Shown: positions 39,691 to 49,978, counted from the stretch's first letter. The stretch: DNA of 64,000 nt from Woeseia oceani (GCF_001677435.1 NZ_CP016268.1:1477001-1541000), one strand, 5' to 3'. The notes: a model not told the origin generated them from the sequence alone. A program made the numbers and translations.

Positions 39691-41028
39691 ATGCGTATTA
39701 CCATCTTCGGCTCGGGCTACGTAGGCCTTGTTACCGGCGCCTGCATGGCGGAAACGGGCAATCACGTTGTATGCGTGGATATTGATCAGGACAAGATAGA
39801 CCGGCTGAATGCGGGTGACGTCCCTATTTACGAACCTGGTCTCGATCAGTACATCGAACGCAATCGTGCCGCTGGACGTCTGGAGTTCACCACCGATATC
39901 GAGTATGGGGTCAAGCATGGACTGTTTCAGTTCATTGCTGTTGGAACGCCACCGGATGAAGACGGTTCGGCGGATTTGCGGCACGTTTTGGCCGTTGCTC
40001 GCAGCATCGGTGAGCATATCGATGATTATCGAATCATTGTTGATAAGTCGACAGTGCCAGTCGGTACCGCCGATCAGGTGAAATCGGCGATTCAGGAACA
40101 AATCAGTGCTCGCGGCGCCGCAGCAGAGTTCGATGTTGTGTCCAACCCGGAATTCCTGAAAGAAGGCGCGGCGATCAACGACTTCATGAAGCCGGACCGA
40201 ATTATTATCGGTACTGACAATCCGCGTACGACAGAATTATTGCGTGCACTTTACGAGCCTTTCAATCGTAATCACGATCGCCTGATCACCATGGATATCC
40301 GTTCCGCTGAACTCACGAAGTACGCGGCGAACGCCATGCTCGCGACAAAAATCAGCTTCATGAATGAGCTTGCGAATATTGCGGAACGACTGGGCGCCGA
40401 TATCGAGAAAGTAAGAATAGGTATTGGTTCGGATCCGCGCATTGGTTACCACTTCATTTATCCTGGTGCCGGCTACGGTGGATCTTGTTTTCCCAAGGAC
40501 GTCCGTGCTCTGGCGCGGTCTGCGTCGGACATAGGTTATGACGCCGAGTTAATGAACGCTGTCGAAGCCGTCAATGATCGCCAGAAACAACGGATGTATA
40601 CGAAGATTTCAGAATTCTTCGGTGGTGAGTTAGCAGGCCGCACAGTTGCTGTCTGGGGTTTGTCATTTAAGCCGAAAACCGATGATATGCGTGAGGCATC
40701 CAGTCGTACCTTGATGGAAGCGCTCTGGGCCGAAGGCGCGAAGGTGCGTGCTTACGATCCGGAAGCAATGGAGGAAGCGCGGCGTTTGTACCCGAATGAA
40801 CCGCGGCTTGCCCTTTGCGAGAATGCCAAGGAAACGTTGCTTGGCGCCGATGCCCTCGCAATAGTTACCGAATGGCAAGAATTCCGTAGCCCCGATTTCC
40901 AGTTGATCAAAGACAGCCTGACTCACCCGGTTATTTTCGACGGCCGAAATCTCTACGATCCGGATACATTGGTGTCACTCGGTCTGAATTACTTCGCTAT
41001 CGGCCGCAGCGGTGTCGTCGCGAACTGA
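39691..41028 (+). CDS. ugd: UDP-glucose 6-dehydrogenase
   Basis: Oxidises UDP-glucose to UDP-glucuronate with two NAD+. It has 445 aa from the ATG at 39691. A GTG frame from 39631 adds 20 unmatched residues. The Rossmann motif is [15 protein letters not shown] and the catalytic Cys266 lies in YGGSCFPKD. It could feed the 4-epimerase at 17.2 kb. From here on, the codon usage looks GC-richer than in the preceding 20 kb. Confidence 0.94.
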   Translation: MRITIFGSGYVGLVTGACMAETGNHVVCVDIDQDKIDRLNAGDVPIYEPGLDQYIERNRAAGRLEFTTDIEYGVKHGLFQFIAVGTPPDEDGSADLRHVLAVARSIGEHIDDYRIIVDKSTVPVGTADQVKSAIQEQISARGAAAEFDVVSNPEFLKEGAAINDFMKPDRIIIGTDNPRTTELLRALYEPFNRNHDRLITMDIRSAELTKYAANAMLATKISFMNELANIAERLGADIEKVRIGIGSDPRIGYHFIYPGAGYGGSCFPKDVRALARSASDIGYDAELMNAVEAVNDRQKQRMYTKISEFFGGELAGRTVAVWGLSFKPKTDDMREASSRTLMEALWAEGAKVRAYDPEAMEEARRLYPNEPRLALCENAKETLLGADALAIVTEWQEFRSPDFQLIKDSLTHPVIFDGRNLYDPDTLVSLGLNYFAIGRSGVVAN

Positions 41029-41120
41029 GCTGGAAAAACCTGAACCAGGTCCGTGGCACGGTTAGGTTCGATGCAGTAAAGTCGGCTCACTTTGGAGCTT
41101 GCAGGGAACCGAGACAACAC

Positions 41121-42554
41121 ATGTCCTTGATTCAACCCGTAATTCTTTCCGGTGGCGCCGGCACACGGCTGTGGCCCGCGTCACGCGCCATGTACCCCAA
41201 ACAGCTCCTGTCGTTGACCGGTGAGCACACCATGTTGCAGCAAACGGCATTGCGCCTGGGTGCCAGTGCAGGGATTGCGGATGAAACGCTCGTGGTTTGC
41301 AATGAGGCACACCGTTTTCTGGTTGCCGAGCAGTTACTAAGGATAGGTGCGAAATCCCGTGTGGTACTGGAGCCGGAGGGCCGTAATACGGCGCCTGCGG
41401 TTGCGCTTGCGGCGCTGGTCGCGCTGGCCGGGAAGTCTGCCTCCGACACGCCGTTGTTGCTGGTCATGCCTGCTGACCATGTTATTCGTGATGTCGAACG
41501 TTTTCGTGCGGCAGTGGCCCAGGGGCGGATAGCGGCAGCGGCAGGGCAGCTCGTTACCTTCGGTATCGTGCCGACCTCTGCACACACCGGCTACGGTTAC
41601 ATCGAGGCAGATGTCGACGGTGCCGAGACAGCCGTCATCCAATCGTTCGTTGAAAAGCCGGATGAAGTCACTGCCGAACGCTTGCTTGCCGGTGGCCGGC
41701 ACTACTGGAACAGCGGCATCTTCCTGTTTCGCGCGGACACGTACCTCGATGAGCTCCAATCGTTTGCGCCGGACATTGTCAGCGCCTGCCGCGAGAGCAT
41801 TGAAAAGGCGGTTCACGACGCCGAATTCCTCCGACCTGATGCTGCTGCCTTCAAAGCGTCCCCCGCGGATTCCATCGATTACGCCGTGATGGAAAAAACT
41901 ACGTGCGCGGCGATGGTGCCTTTGGATGCCGGCTGGAGCGACGTCGGTTCCTGGGCCGCGTTGCACGAAGTGAGTGAGCAGGATGGAAACGGCAACGCCT
42001 TGTTTGGCGACGTGGTTGCGCACGCTTGCCGTTCGAGCTACATCAGCAGCCAAAGCCGTTTGGTGACTGCGGTCGGCATCGACAACGTCGTTATCGTCGA
42101 AGACAAGGACTCCGTTCTGGTCGTGCATCGCGACCGTAGCCAGGACGTGAAAGCGCTGGTGGACGAGTTGAAACGCAACGAACGTGCAGAAGTGAATCTG
42201 CACCGCCAGGTGTTCCGACCATGGGGCAGTTACGACAGCATCGACAGCGACGATGGCTTTCAGGCTAAGCGACTGATCGTCAATCCTGGTGCCGTCTTGT
42301 CGTTACAGAAACATGCGCACCGCGCTGAACATTGGGTGGTTGTTCGTGGCATGGCTACGATCACGCGCGACGACGAAGTATTCGAAATGGGTGTCAACGA
42401 ACACATCGAAATTCCGATCGGTGCTGTTCATCGCATCGCGAACAACGGCACCGAGCCCGTGCACATCATCGAAGTGCAATGCGGTGATTACCTCGGCGAG
42501 GATGACATAGTCCGGCTCGAGGACAATTACGGCCGCCAGGGCACCAATACCTGA
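41121..42554 (+). CDS. manC: Mannose-1-phosphate guanylyltransferase / mannose-6-phosphate isomerase
   Basis: Bifunctional type II enzyme that makes GDP-mannose and can isomerise fructose-6-phosphate. It has 477 aa. The N-terminal nucleotidyltransferase has [14 protein letters not shown] and MPADHVI. FVEKPD and the NSGIFLF segment follow. The C-terminal cupin half (from about 355) has [10 protein letters not shown] and [10 protein letters not shown] with metal ligands. It supplies Gmd and any mannosyltransferase. Confidence 0.95.
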   Translation: MSLIQPVILSGGAGTRLWPASRAMYPKQLLSLTGEHTMLQQTALRLGASAGIADETLVVCNEAHRFLVAEQLLRIGAKSRVVLEPEGRNTAPAVALAALVALAGKSASDTPLLLVMPADHVIRDVERFRAAVAQGRIAAAAGQLVTFGIVPTSAHTGYGYIEADVDGAETAVIQSFVEKPDEVTAERLLAGGRHYWNSGIFLFRADTYLDELQSFAPDIVSACRESIEKAVHDAEFLRPDAAAFKASPADSIDYAVMEKTTCAAMVPLDAGWSDVGSWAALHEVSEQDGNGNALFGDVVAHACRSSYISSQSRLVTAVGIDNVVIVEDKDSVLVVHRDRSQDVKALVDELKRNERAEVNLHRQVFRPWGSYDSIDSDDGFQAKRLIVNPGAVLSLQKHAHRAEHWVVVRGMATITRDDEVFEMGVNEHIEIPIGAVHRIANNGTEPVHIIEVQCGDYLGEDDIVRLEDNYGRQGTNT

Positions 42555-42690
42555 GGGAACGGCACAGCCCCGGGCGGCCCGCCAACTCGCGACAACTTGC
42601 CAGGGCTGTGATGCAGGAATTGGCGCAGTCGATCCTGCGGCCGATATGTCCCATAATCGGCGTTCAGAACACTCACCTTGCGGACCACCA

Positions 42691-44052
42691 ATGCCCATCT
42701 CGATTGAATGCTTCAAAGCCTATGACATCCGCGGTCAGATTCCTGGCCAGTTGAATACCGACATTGCCTATCGTATCGGTAACGCTACCGGCGCATTTCT
42801 AGGCGGCAGTGGCAATGTGGTTCTCGGCCGCGATATGCGCCTGTCCAGCGAGGAAATTGCCGATGCTGTGGCTCGCGGCCTGATGGACGCGGGCATGACG
42901 GTGCTGGATATAGGTCTCTGCGGCACTGAAATGGTTTATTTCGCGACCGGTCAGCTGGGCGCGGATGGCGGCATCATGGTCACTGCCAGCCACAATCCGG
43001 CTGACTACAATGGCATGAAGCTGGTGCGGGAACAGGCCCGACCTATCAGCGCCGATACCGGCCTTGCAGATATCCGCCGCCTGGCCGAACAGGACGAACG
43101 CGCTTTGGCCGCCTCCAAAGGGGAACGGCGGACTGTCGACGTGTTCGACGAATACATTCGTCACATGCTGAGCTATGTTGATGTCGAGGCGCTCAAGCCG
43201 CTGAAACTGGTGGTCAATGCCGGTAACGGCTGCGCCGGTATTGCGGTCGATGGCCTCGAGCCGCTCCTGCCATTTGAGTTGATCAAAATTCACCACGAAC
43301 CGGACGGCACGTTTCCGAACGGCGTGCCCAACCCTCTGTTGCCGGAAAACCGCGAGTCGACGATCCAGGCCATCCACGCGCACGGCGCCGACATAGGCAT
43401 CGCCTGGGATGGTGACTTTGATCGCTGTTTCCTGTTCGACGAGCAGGGCGGATTCATAGAGGGCTACTACATTGTCGGCTTGCTCGCCGAGAGTATTCTG
43501 GCCAAACACCCAGGCGGCAAGGTTGTCCACGATCCCCGCCTGACCTGGAATACGCTCGACATGGTTGAGCAGGCCGGTGGTACGGCGGTGCAAAGCAAGT
43601 CCGGGCACTCGTTCATCAAGGAAACCATGCGCGCAGTGGACGGCGTATACGGTGGCGAAATGAGTGCTCATCACTACTTTCGCGAGTTTTCCTACGCTGA
43701 CAGCGGCATGATCCCATGGCTGCTGGTCGCTGAGCTCGTCTCGCAGAGCGGCAAACCGTTGTCGGCACTCGTCGGCGAGCGTATTGCACGCTACCCGGCG
43801 AGTGGTGAGATCAATCGAAAGGTTGCGGACGCCCCGGCGGTATTGGCCATGCTGCTCGCGGCCTACGGTTCCGAGGCCCAGGATGTCGATGATCTTGACG
43901 GTTACAGTTTTGAGTTTGCAGACTGGCGGTTCAACATCCGTATGTCCAATACCGAACCGGTAATTCGGCTCAATGTTGAGAGCCGCGGCGACATTGAGCT
44001 CATGCAGAAAAAGACTGCGGAAATCCTGGAGAAGATCGAACGGTTTGGCTGA
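42691..44052 (+). CDS. manB: Phosphomannomutase
   Basis: Interconverts mannose-6-phosphate and mannose-1-phosphate. It has 453 aa from the ATG at 42691, chosen because [11 protein letters not shown] normally starts near residue 7; the frame is open from 42646. The phosphoserine Ser100 lies in TASHNP, the metal-binding loop is DGDFDR, and the sugar-specificity loop is [10 protein letters not shown]. Together with ManC it completes GDP-mannose supply. It closes the capsule locus. Confidence 0.94.
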   Translation: MPISIECFKAYDIRGQIPGQLNTDIAYRIGNATGAFLGGSGNVVLGRDMRLSSEEIADAVARGLMDAGMTVLDIGLCGTEMVYFATGQLGADGGIMVTASHNPADYNGMKLVREQARPISADTGLADIRRLAEQDERALAASKGERRTVDVFDEYIRHMLSYVDVEALKPLKLVVNAGNGCAGIAVDGLEPLLPFELIKIHHEPDGTFPNGVPNPLLPENRESTIQAIHAHGADIGIAWDGDFDRCFLFDEQGGFIEGYYIVGLLAESILAKHPGGKVVHDPRLTWNTLDMVEQAGGTAVQSKSGHSFIKETMRAVDGVYGGEMSAHHYFREFSYADSGMIPWLLVAELVSQSGKPLSALVGERIARYPASGEINRKVADAPAVLAMLLAAYGSEAQDVDDLDGYSFEFADWRFNIRMSNTEPVIRLNVESRGDIELMQKKTAEILEKIERFG

Positions 44053-44175
44053 TTCGCCCGGCCGCAGGGGCAAGCGCAAACATGTCGGCCGGTTTTACAA
44101 ACGGGCTGCGGTCTGGCCAGAATGCCAGTCAAGAATTCTTGTTAAGTAATTGAATATAAAATAAAAAAAGGAATC

Positions 44176-44191
44176 TGGCATTATCTTTGCT
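44176..44191 (+). promoter_or_regulatory. Sigma-54 (RpoN) promoter of the PEP-CTERM gene
   Basis: TGGCA (44176-44180) and TTGCT (44187-44191) keep the exact 10-nt distance between the GG (-24) and GC (-12) elements. Transcription would start near 44202, about 40 nt before the ATG. The upstream DNA is an A/T-rich run (44150-44169) and includes a perfect palindrome AAGAATTCTT at 44131-44140. PEP-CTERM genes are known in other bacteria to depend on RpoN and PrsR. Confidence 0.62.
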
Positions 44192-44240
44192 TTCTATACA
44201 GCTAAATACACACGCTTTAGCAACGGAGCGAGATAGAGAC

Positions 44241-44837
44241 ATGAAATCCCCGATTCGTACCATCCTTGGTTCAATTGCCGCAACGCTGGTGCTTGCAAGC
44301 GCCGCCAACGCTGACCCGATTCTGGTCGATCCCGTCACGGAAGGCTCGTCTGCCGAAGTCACCATCAATTCGAGCGATTGCGTTTTTCGTTGTACGGCCA
44401 GCACCGTTGTTTCCGGCGATCTGACCGGGATGTCTAACTCGTTAGACATCGGCGATGAATGGACCTTCGATTTCTTCGACATCATTGTCGGCGGTCTCGG
44501 CCTTGTGTCTGACGCGACGGTCAGTGCAACACTGGCATTCAATTCGCCGGAGTTCAGTGCTTCTGCAAATGGCAGCGGCAGCTACTTCACGTTTTTCGGC
44601 CTTGTTAGCGGTGGTTCGCTGACCTGGGATCAGCCGGAACACCTGGCGCTGGAAGACGGTTCCGTGCTGGTCATTACGTTTGAGGACGTATATACCGGTG
44701 GCTTGGGAGGCCGCACCACCATTTCGGCTACCGTAGGTCATTACGCAGCCTCTGTACCGGAACCAAGCACACTGGCATTGCTGGGGCTGGGTCTGCTGGG
44801 TGTGGGCGTGGCACGTCGACGTAAACAGACCGTCTGA
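44241..44837 (+). CDS. PEP-CTERM sorting domain-containing protein
   Basis: Secreted substrate of the exosortase system, 198 aa from the ATG at 44241 (the frame is open from 44187). An N-terminal signal peptide ends near ANADP. The body is Ser/Gly/Thr-rich, with a Cys pair (CVFRC) around 50 and no recognised fold. The C-terminus has VPEPSTLALLGLG followed by a hydrophobic helix and a basic RRRK, the full PEP-CTERM tripartite signal. XrtA at 52.9 kb should cleave at the PEP motif. It sits between a sigma-54 promoter and a terminator as a single unit. Confidence 0.93.
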   Translation: MKSPIRTILGSIAATLVLASAANADPILVDPVTEGSSAEVTINSSDCVFRCTASTVVSGDLTGMSNSLDIGDEWTFDFFDIIVGGLGLVSDATVSATLAFNSPEFSASANGSGSYFTFFGLVSGGSLTWDQPEHLALEDGSVLVITFEDVYTGGLGGRTTISATVGHYAASVPEPSTLALLGLGLLGVGVARRRKQTV

Positions 44838-44874
44838 GCCAGACCGCGCGACAGCGCCGGACAGACAGAACCAG

Positions 44875-44900
44875 AAAAGGGGCCTTCCGGCCCCTTTTTT
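44875..44900 (+). terminator. Rho-independent terminator after the PEP-CTERM gene
   Basis: AAAAGGGGCC pairs with GGCCCCTTTT around a TTCC loop, with T residues to 44900. The A-run/T-run symmetry means it could work on both strands. Confidence 0.9.
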
Positions 44901-45315
44901 GTGCGTGTAATCTGGGCATTCCCTCGACAATCGTCATGCACGCGCCCCCGTTGCTTGATTGCCGGAATGGCCAATGCAAAAAGCGCGTGGTTGCGCGCCG
45001 GCGATCAGCAGTGCAGGCATGCCAAGCCCGGGTGCTCGCACTGAATCGATACCGGGTTGTCTGCCTGGCGCCGCTGTTGCCGAGCTGACAAGCAGCGTTC
45101 CGGCGATAGCTGTAGCCCGTCCCGTTGCACCAAAGCGGCGCAAACTATCTTGGTCAGTGAGAGGAATATCACAACGTTGTAATTTCACAACCATTACAAT
45201 ACGCCCCGTTGCCGCTTCAGGCTGGTGACACGGGGTGGATTTCGGGGTGACTGCAAGTCGCCCGGAATTTTCGGCAATATGCGTCGGCTTGGGCGCAATT
45301 CTAACCAATAATAAA
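44901..45315 (+). promoter_or_regulatory. 415-nt regulatory region before epsB
   Basis: No convincing gene lies here; a frame at 44959-45228 has no family features. A second sigma-54-like element is TGGCG at 45066-45070 with TTGCC at 45077-45081, again with 10 nt between GG and GC. A perfect palindrome ACAACGTTGT lies at 45171-45180. TTGTAA (45177-45182) and TTACAA (45194-45199) form an inverted repeat with an 11-nt spacer. These look like regulator sites, but function is inferred from position. The ATG of epsB is at 45316. Confidence 0.35.
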
Positions 45316-46713
45316 ATGCAAATTCGCATATTAAACAGTGTCATACGTGCACCTTTGCTCCTGCTTGCCTGCGTGGAGTTCTTGCTGTTGTGCGCGTCAG
45401 TGTATGCCGGCTCCTACATCGTCTACGGCGACCTGGCGCTTGCCGCCACCGTCGGCGGCTCGATATTGCCCAAAGCAATCATCATGTCACTCGTGATTCT
45501 GATCAGCCTGATTTCCATGGGCTTGTATCAGTTCAATCAGCGCATGAGTTTTCGCGAAACGCTGTTGCGGGTAATCGCAGGTGTTGGCGCCGGTGAATTG
45601 GTCATGTGGGCGATTTTTTACGTCGTGCCAATGATCACGCTGTCCCGGCTGGTGGTGCTCTGGTCGACAGTGTGCGCCCTCGTCGGGCTCGGTATCGTGC
45701 GTTGGTATTTTCGTCGCAACGTCGATGAGAACATCTTTCGCCGCAAAGTGCTCGTGTACGGCGCGGGTGTGCGCGCGGCCAGTATCGGTGATATGCGTCG
45801 GCGTGCCGATCGTCGTGGCTTTCGTATCGTCGGTCAGATTCGTGCGTCGGGCGACAAGCCGTCCGAAAGCGGTGCGGCGTTGTCGACCAATGGAAAGACA
45901 ATCTGCCAGATTGCCGAAGAACTGGATGCAGACGAGATTGTCGTCGCCATGGATGATCGGCGCGGCAATCTGCCGATTCGCGAACTGCTGGATTGTCGCC
46001 TGAAAGGCTTTGAAGTTATTGATTTACTTGAGTTTCTTGAGCGAGAAACCGGGAAGATCCGGGTTGACCTAGTTAACCCCGGCTGGCTGATTTTTTCCTC
46101 AGGATTTCGGGTGTCACCGTTGCGCCTGTTCAATAAACGAATGCTGGACCTCGTTGTCAGCATCGCGCTGTTCCTGGTTAGCTGGCCGATAATGCTGTTG
46201 GTGGCAATCGCCATCAAGCTTGAGGATGGGCTGTCGGCACCGATACTGTATCGGCAATGCCGGCTCGGCGAAGGTGCGGTCCCGTTTAACGTCTTGAAGT
46301 TTCGCAGCATGCGCGAGGATGCGGAAACCGACGGCAAAGCCGTCTGGGCAACGGAAGAAGACACCCGTATCACGAAAGTCGGGAACGTCTTACGCAAGTA
46401 CCGGCTGGACGAGTTGCCACAGATCATCAACGTCCTGCGTGGCGAAATGAGCCTGGTCGGCCCTCGTCCGGAACGGCCGGAATTCGTAACGCAGCTGCAA
46501 GAGAAAATCCCGTACTATTCCGAGCGCCATGCGGTCAAACCCGGGTTAACCGGCTGGGCGCAATTGCGTTACTCGTACGGTTCAACGGAAGAAGAGACGG
46601 TCGAGAAGTTGCAGTACGATCTTTACTACATCAAGGATCAGAGCTTTCTGCTCGATCTGGTCATCATTCTGCAGACCGTCGAAGTTGTACTCTGGGGCAA
46701 AGGCGCACGCTAG
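45316..46713 (+). CDS. epsB: EpsB-type sugar transferase of the XrtA/PEP-CTERM locus
   Basis: Polyprenyl-phosphate hexose-1-phosphate transferase of the TIGR03013 family, 465 aa. It starts the exopolysaccharide on undecaprenyl phosphate. Four or more N-terminal helices (about 10-140) are followed by a Rossmann-like CoA-binding-type region (about 150-270). The C-terminal bacterial sugar-transferase domain has NKRMLDLVVS, KFRSMREDAE and RLDELPQIINVLRGEMSLVGPRPERPEF. The ATG at 45316 is used because the frame from 45235 carries 27 unmatched residues. It ends 9 nt from the antisense VanZ-like gene. Confidence 0.9.
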   Translation: MQIRILNSVIRAPLLLLACVEFLLLCASVYAGSYIVYGDLALAATVGGSILPKAIIMSLVILISLISMGLYQFNQRMSFRETLLRVIAGVGAGELVMWAIFYVVPMITLSRLVVLWSTVCALVGLGIVRWYFRRNVDENIFRRKVLVYGAGVRAASIGDMRRRADRRGFRIVGQIRASGDKPSESGAALSTNGKTICQIAEELDADEIVVAMDDRRGNLPIRELLDCRLKGFEVIDLLEFLERETGKIRVDLVNPGWLIFSSGFRVSPLRLFNKRMLDLVVSIALFLVSWPIMLLVAIAIKLEDGLSAPILYRQCRLGEGAVPFNVLKFRSMREDAETDGKAVWATEEDTRITKVGNVLRKYRLDELPQIINVLRGEMSLVGPRPERPEFVTQLQEKIPYYSERHAVKPGLTGWAQLRYSYGSTEEETVEKLQYDLYYIKDQSFLLDLVIILQTVEVVLWGKGAR

Positions 46714-46722
46714 GAACGCGGG

Positions 46723-47658
46723 CTACGGTTCCAGGCGCAGGTCCTGCACACGAAAAACCCGGCCGGCGTCTTGCTGGCGACCAAACAGAATGATTCCTTC
46801 CACCTGGGCAAGCGCCATTTCCCGGTCACGCGGTGCGGTCTTGACGTCGTCCAGGTTAATGCGCAGGACGTGTGTGCCGGGTGTGAGGCGGAACTGCCTG
46901 TTGAAACGGTCACTGTAATTTTGTTCGCCCGCTTGATGAGATTGATCGTGAACGCGGACATTCAGGTCGAACGGGGTGGTACCGTCGACAGCGACTTGTA
47001 GCACCAGTGTTGAATAGTCCCGCCAGTCAGGCCACAGGTTGTGAAAGGTTATGCCGGGCCATGCGCCGTCCAGCAGCTGAACTTGTATGGCGGTTCCTTC
47101 TTGTAATGGCACCCGGCTGATCGAAGCAAACTGGCGGCGTATGAATACGTCCGAGAGTGTTGAGTCGAAGTGTACCAATTGCGGCAACTGTCGGTATCGT
47201 TCCAGATACGCCAGCGAGGTTCTGGCGAGAGGCCACAATGCCCAGCTCAGCACGCCCAATGCCAGCACCAGTATCGCGGTTATCTGCGTGCGCGTGAAGG
47301 CAGGCGATGCGCTTACGACAACCGCAATGCCGATAAATGCGGCAGCACCAAACCAATCCGACATTAAGTCATGCCATGATGCATCGCGAGCGATCGGAAT
47401 CTGTGCCGCTTCGCTAAGCGCACCCAACACCATGCATATCAGCAGCGCTTTGCCGGCACGGGAAAGCGGACTGAGTTGCTTCGACAAACTGGCGAATATG
47501 CAGAGTGCTATTACGCCAAATGCCAGCACGTGGCCGGTGTCGAATGCGACTTGCATCCACAATCCGTTGGTCGGTGGCGCATAGAGTTGTATCGTCAGCA
47601 GCAAGGCAGCGGCGATCAATATCAACGCGAGTCTTGATTTAGGCACAGATTGCTTCAC
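46723..47658 (-). CDS. VanZ-like membrane protein fused to a C-terminal beta-sandwich domain
   Basis: 311 aa on the opposite strand to the whole locus. Residues 1-140 hold four to five hydrophobic helices with VanZ family features (FDTGHVLAFGVIAL, GALSEAAQI, HDLMSDWFGAA). After about residue 150 comes a soluble, Trp/Asp-rich region (WPDWRDYSTLVLQV, FDLNVRVHD, THVLRINLDDV, VEGIILF) that looks like a jelly-roll carbohydrate-binding domain. Whether it binds sugar is unknown. VanZ-like genes are often found in EPS loci. Convergent with epsB, divergent from prsK. Confidence 0.72.
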   Translation of the reverse strand: MKQSVPKSRLALILIAAALLLTIQLYAPPTNGLWMQVAFDTGHVLAFGVIALCIFASLSKQLSPLSRAGKALLICMVLGALSEAAQIPIARDASWHDLMSDWFGAAAFIGIAVVVSASPAFTRTQITAILVLALGVLSWALWPLARTSLAYLERYRQLPQLVHFDSTLSDVFIRRQFASISRVPLQEGTAIQVQLLDGAWPGITFHNLWPDWRDYSTLVLQVAVDGTTPFDLNVRVHDQSHQAGEQNYSDRFNRQFRLTPGTHVLRINLDDVKTAPRDREMALAQVEGIILFGRQQDAGRVFRVQDLRLEP

Positions 47659-47701
47659 GTGGCGGGTGTTCGGTCCGGGTCCATTGGTGTGAACTGAGTT
47701 G

Positions 47702-47729
47702 TTCCTGAAAAGACGGCAAGCGTTACAAT
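47702..47729 (+). promoter_or_regulatory. Weak candidate promoter of prsK
   Basis: TACAAT (47724-47729, 5/6) is preceded by TTCCTG (47702-47707, weak) at 16 nt, about 30 nt before prsK. Confidence 0.25.
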
Positions 47730-47761
47730 TCTAAACGAGAGCGTATCAAGGCTACAGTTCA

Positions 47762-49798
47762 ATGATTGCATTCGGTGCGATAAGTTACGGTTTGGTTGGC
47801 GCAATGTACCTCGTGCTGGCCATCCTGTTGTTTACCAACTGGCGTGGGCACCGTGCCGGAGCCTATCTGGCGATAGCCAGTTTGGTGAGTACACTGTGGG
47901 CCAGCTCACTCGCGTTGCAGTTTGCGAGTGACTCCGTAGCGCCCATGTTGTTGTTCCTGGCTGAGGTTGCACGTGGTGCGGCATGGCTGGCATTTCTTGC
48001 TTACCTGGCAGGGCAGGCCGGTATCAGTCCTGGTACCCGACGAACGGCGCACTTCGTCTGGCTCGCCGTTCTTTGCGCGGGTTTGTATGTCTGGATTGAA
48101 TCCATTGCCCTGAGTCGCGCCGGCAATATCAGCTTCGTACTCAATTATGGTGGGCTCGCCATCAGCCTTGTTGGTCTGATATTGCTCGAGCAGCTTTTTC
48201 GCAATGCGACACCGGCATCGCGCAACTACCTCAAGATGCTGGTGCTCGGCGTAGGCGGCATATTCGCCTATGACATGTTTCTGTATTCGCAAGGCGTGTT
48301 GTTTGCGGTAAACGACACGGCGACCTGGATCGCCCGGGGTGCGGTAAACCTGCTTTTTGTCCCATTGATAGCCATGGCAGTAAGGCGCAGTCGCGAGTGG
48401 GGTCTGCAGATTTTCGTTTCGCGACAAGTTGTGTTTTATACGACGACGCTCACGACCGTTGGTCTGTACCTGCTGTTGATGAGTTTCGGTGGCTATCTGC
48501 TGCTGGAGTTTGGCGGGACCTGGGGCAGTGTGGCCCGTATCATGTTCTTTGCTGGTGCCGCGCTCGTCCTGTTCGTCCTGCTGTTCTCGAGCACGATGCG
48601 TGCCCGCCTGAAAGTCATACTCAACAAGCATTTCTATCGGAACAAGTACGATTACCGTGAAGAGTGGATGCGTCTCGTATCGACCCTCGCAAATTTCGAA
48701 GACAGTTCAACGCGGCAGATCGTCGTCAAAGCTATGGCTCAAATCGTCGACAGCCCTGCCGGGGTGTTGTGGATGCTGGACGATGATGAGCGGGTTTATC
48801 GGCGAGCGGCCAGTCTTGACTACGATGGGCCGGTATCGGATATCGCTGTTGATGACCCGTTGATCCAGTTTATAAAGAAGGACGGTTGGTTGATCGACTT
48901 CGGTGAGTTTCGCCGCATTCCCGAAATGTATTCCGGACTCGAATTGCCAGAGTGGTTGGCGCCGCACAGCCGTGCGTGGCTGATTGTGCCGCTTGTGTCG
49001 CGTCAGCAATTGCTGGGCATGATCATGTTGTGCGAGCCGCAAGTTGTGCCGACATTGAACTACGAAGATCGCGACTTGTTAAAGACCGTGGGTAGTCATA
49101 TCGGCGTACACCTGGCGCAGGAAAAGTCGGACAGCTTGCTCGTGCAGGCAGTGCAGTTTGCGGCCTACAATCGCCTTACGGCGTTTCTGATGCACGACCT
49201 GAATAACCTGATCGCGCAGCAGTCGCTGATTGTTGAGAATGCGAAACGGTATCGGGACAACCCGGACTTTGTTAACGATGCCTTCGAAACGATTGCCAGC
49301 GGCGTAACTCGCATGCGCAAGGTTATCGATCATCTTAATCAGCGTTCGGCGGATAACCCAAAAGAGAAAATCGAACTCGGCAAATTGATCATGCAGGTTA
49401 CCTCGCACTGTGAGGACCGCCAGCCCGTTCCGGTTGCCCGGGTCGGCGATCGTCCGGTGTGGATTTCCGGTGACAGAGATAGGGTGTTCATGGCTCTGAC
49501 ACATGCCATAAGGAACGCTCAGGACGCGACGCCGGACGATGGCGAAATTACGGCTACGCTGGAATCCACCGACGGAAAGGCCGTCATCACCATCACTGAC
49601 ACTGGCTGCGGAATGGATGAACAGTTCATTCGCGAGCGCCTCTTCAAGCCGTTCGACAGCACCAAAGGCACGCGCGGCATGGGCATCGGGGCGTACCAGA
49701 TTCGCGAAACCATTCGTGCCCTGGGGGGCGACGTGGCCGTCAGGTCAGCCCCGAATGAGGGTTCCAGCTTCGTTTTCTCGCTGGTACGTTCAAACTAG
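47762..49798 (+). CDS. prsK: XrtA/PEP-CTERM system histidine kinase PrsK
   Basis: Membrane sensor kinase of the TIGR02916 family, 678 aa. Eight or so helices fill residues 5-290, followed by a GAF-like domain (about 310-460). The H-box has His478 in MHDLNNLIAQ and the C-terminal HATPase_c domain has NAIRNAQDATPDDG, TDTGCGMD and GMGIGAYQ. It normally phosphorylates PrsR, a sigma-54 activator encoded next door, but no prsR is found here. Its signal is unknown. Confidence 0.92.
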   Translation: MIAFGAISYGLVGAMYLVLAILLFTNWRGHRAGAYLAIASLVSTLWASSLALQFASDSVAPMLLFLAEVARGAAWLAFLAYLAGQAGISPGTRRTAHFVWLAVLCAGLYVWIESIALSRAGNISFVLNYGGLAISLVGLILLEQLFRNATPASRNYLKMLVLGVGGIFAYDMFLYSQGVLFAVNDTATWIARGAVNLLFVPLIAMAVRRSREWGLQIFVSRQVVFYTTTLTTVGLYLLLMSFGGYLLLEFGGTWGSVARIMFFAGAALVLFVLLFSSTMRARLKVILNKHFYRNKYDYREEWMRLVSTLANFEDSSTRQIVVKAMAQIVDSPAGVLWMLDDDERVYRRAASLDYDGPVSDIAVDDPLIQFIKKDGWLIDFGEFRRIPEMYSGLELPEWLAPHSRAWLIVPLVSRQQLLGMIMLCEPQVVPTLNYEDRDLLKTVGSHIGVHLAQEKSDSLLVQAVQFAAYNRLTAFLMHDLNNLIAQQSLIVENAKRYRDNPDFVNDAFETIASGVTRMRKVIDHLNQRSADNPKEKIELGKLIMQVTSHCEDRQPVPVARVGDRPVWISGDRDRVFMALTHAIRNAQDATPDDGEITATLESTDGKAVITITDTGCGMDEQFIRERLFKPFDSTKGTRGMGIGAYQIRETIRALGGDVAVRSAPNEGSSFVFSLVRSN

Positions 49799-49921
49799 GT
49801 CGAATTGTCCGCACACGATTAGTTCTTGCGACACGTTTCAGCCGGGCATCGCGGAGTCTGATGCGGTGCCTCGAATGGGTGTCACCAAAGTGCAGATTTG
49901 TGACGCGCAGGCTATCTCGAC

Positions 49922-49937
49922 TGTGACGTGCCTCACA
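49922..49937 (+). promoter_or_regulatory. CRP-like binding site before prsT
   Basis: TGTGA-N6-TCACA is a perfect CRP core. Its centre (49929.5) lies 61.5 nt before a start predicted from the TATACT -10 box at 49979-49984, the classic class I CRP spacing. The -35 region is poor, as is common at activator-dependent promoters. This lies in the 305-nt prsK-prsT spacer (49799-50103), where no gene was seen. Confidence 0.5.
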
Positions 49938-49978
49938 CTATTGGCTAAGGCTATGTCGCTGTTTCTATGGAAAAAGTC

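Noticed and set aside
44959-45228. 89-aa frame between the PEP-CTERM terminator and epsB
   Set aside because: No ribosome site or motif, unusual composition, and it overlaps the palindromes and the sigma-54-like site.
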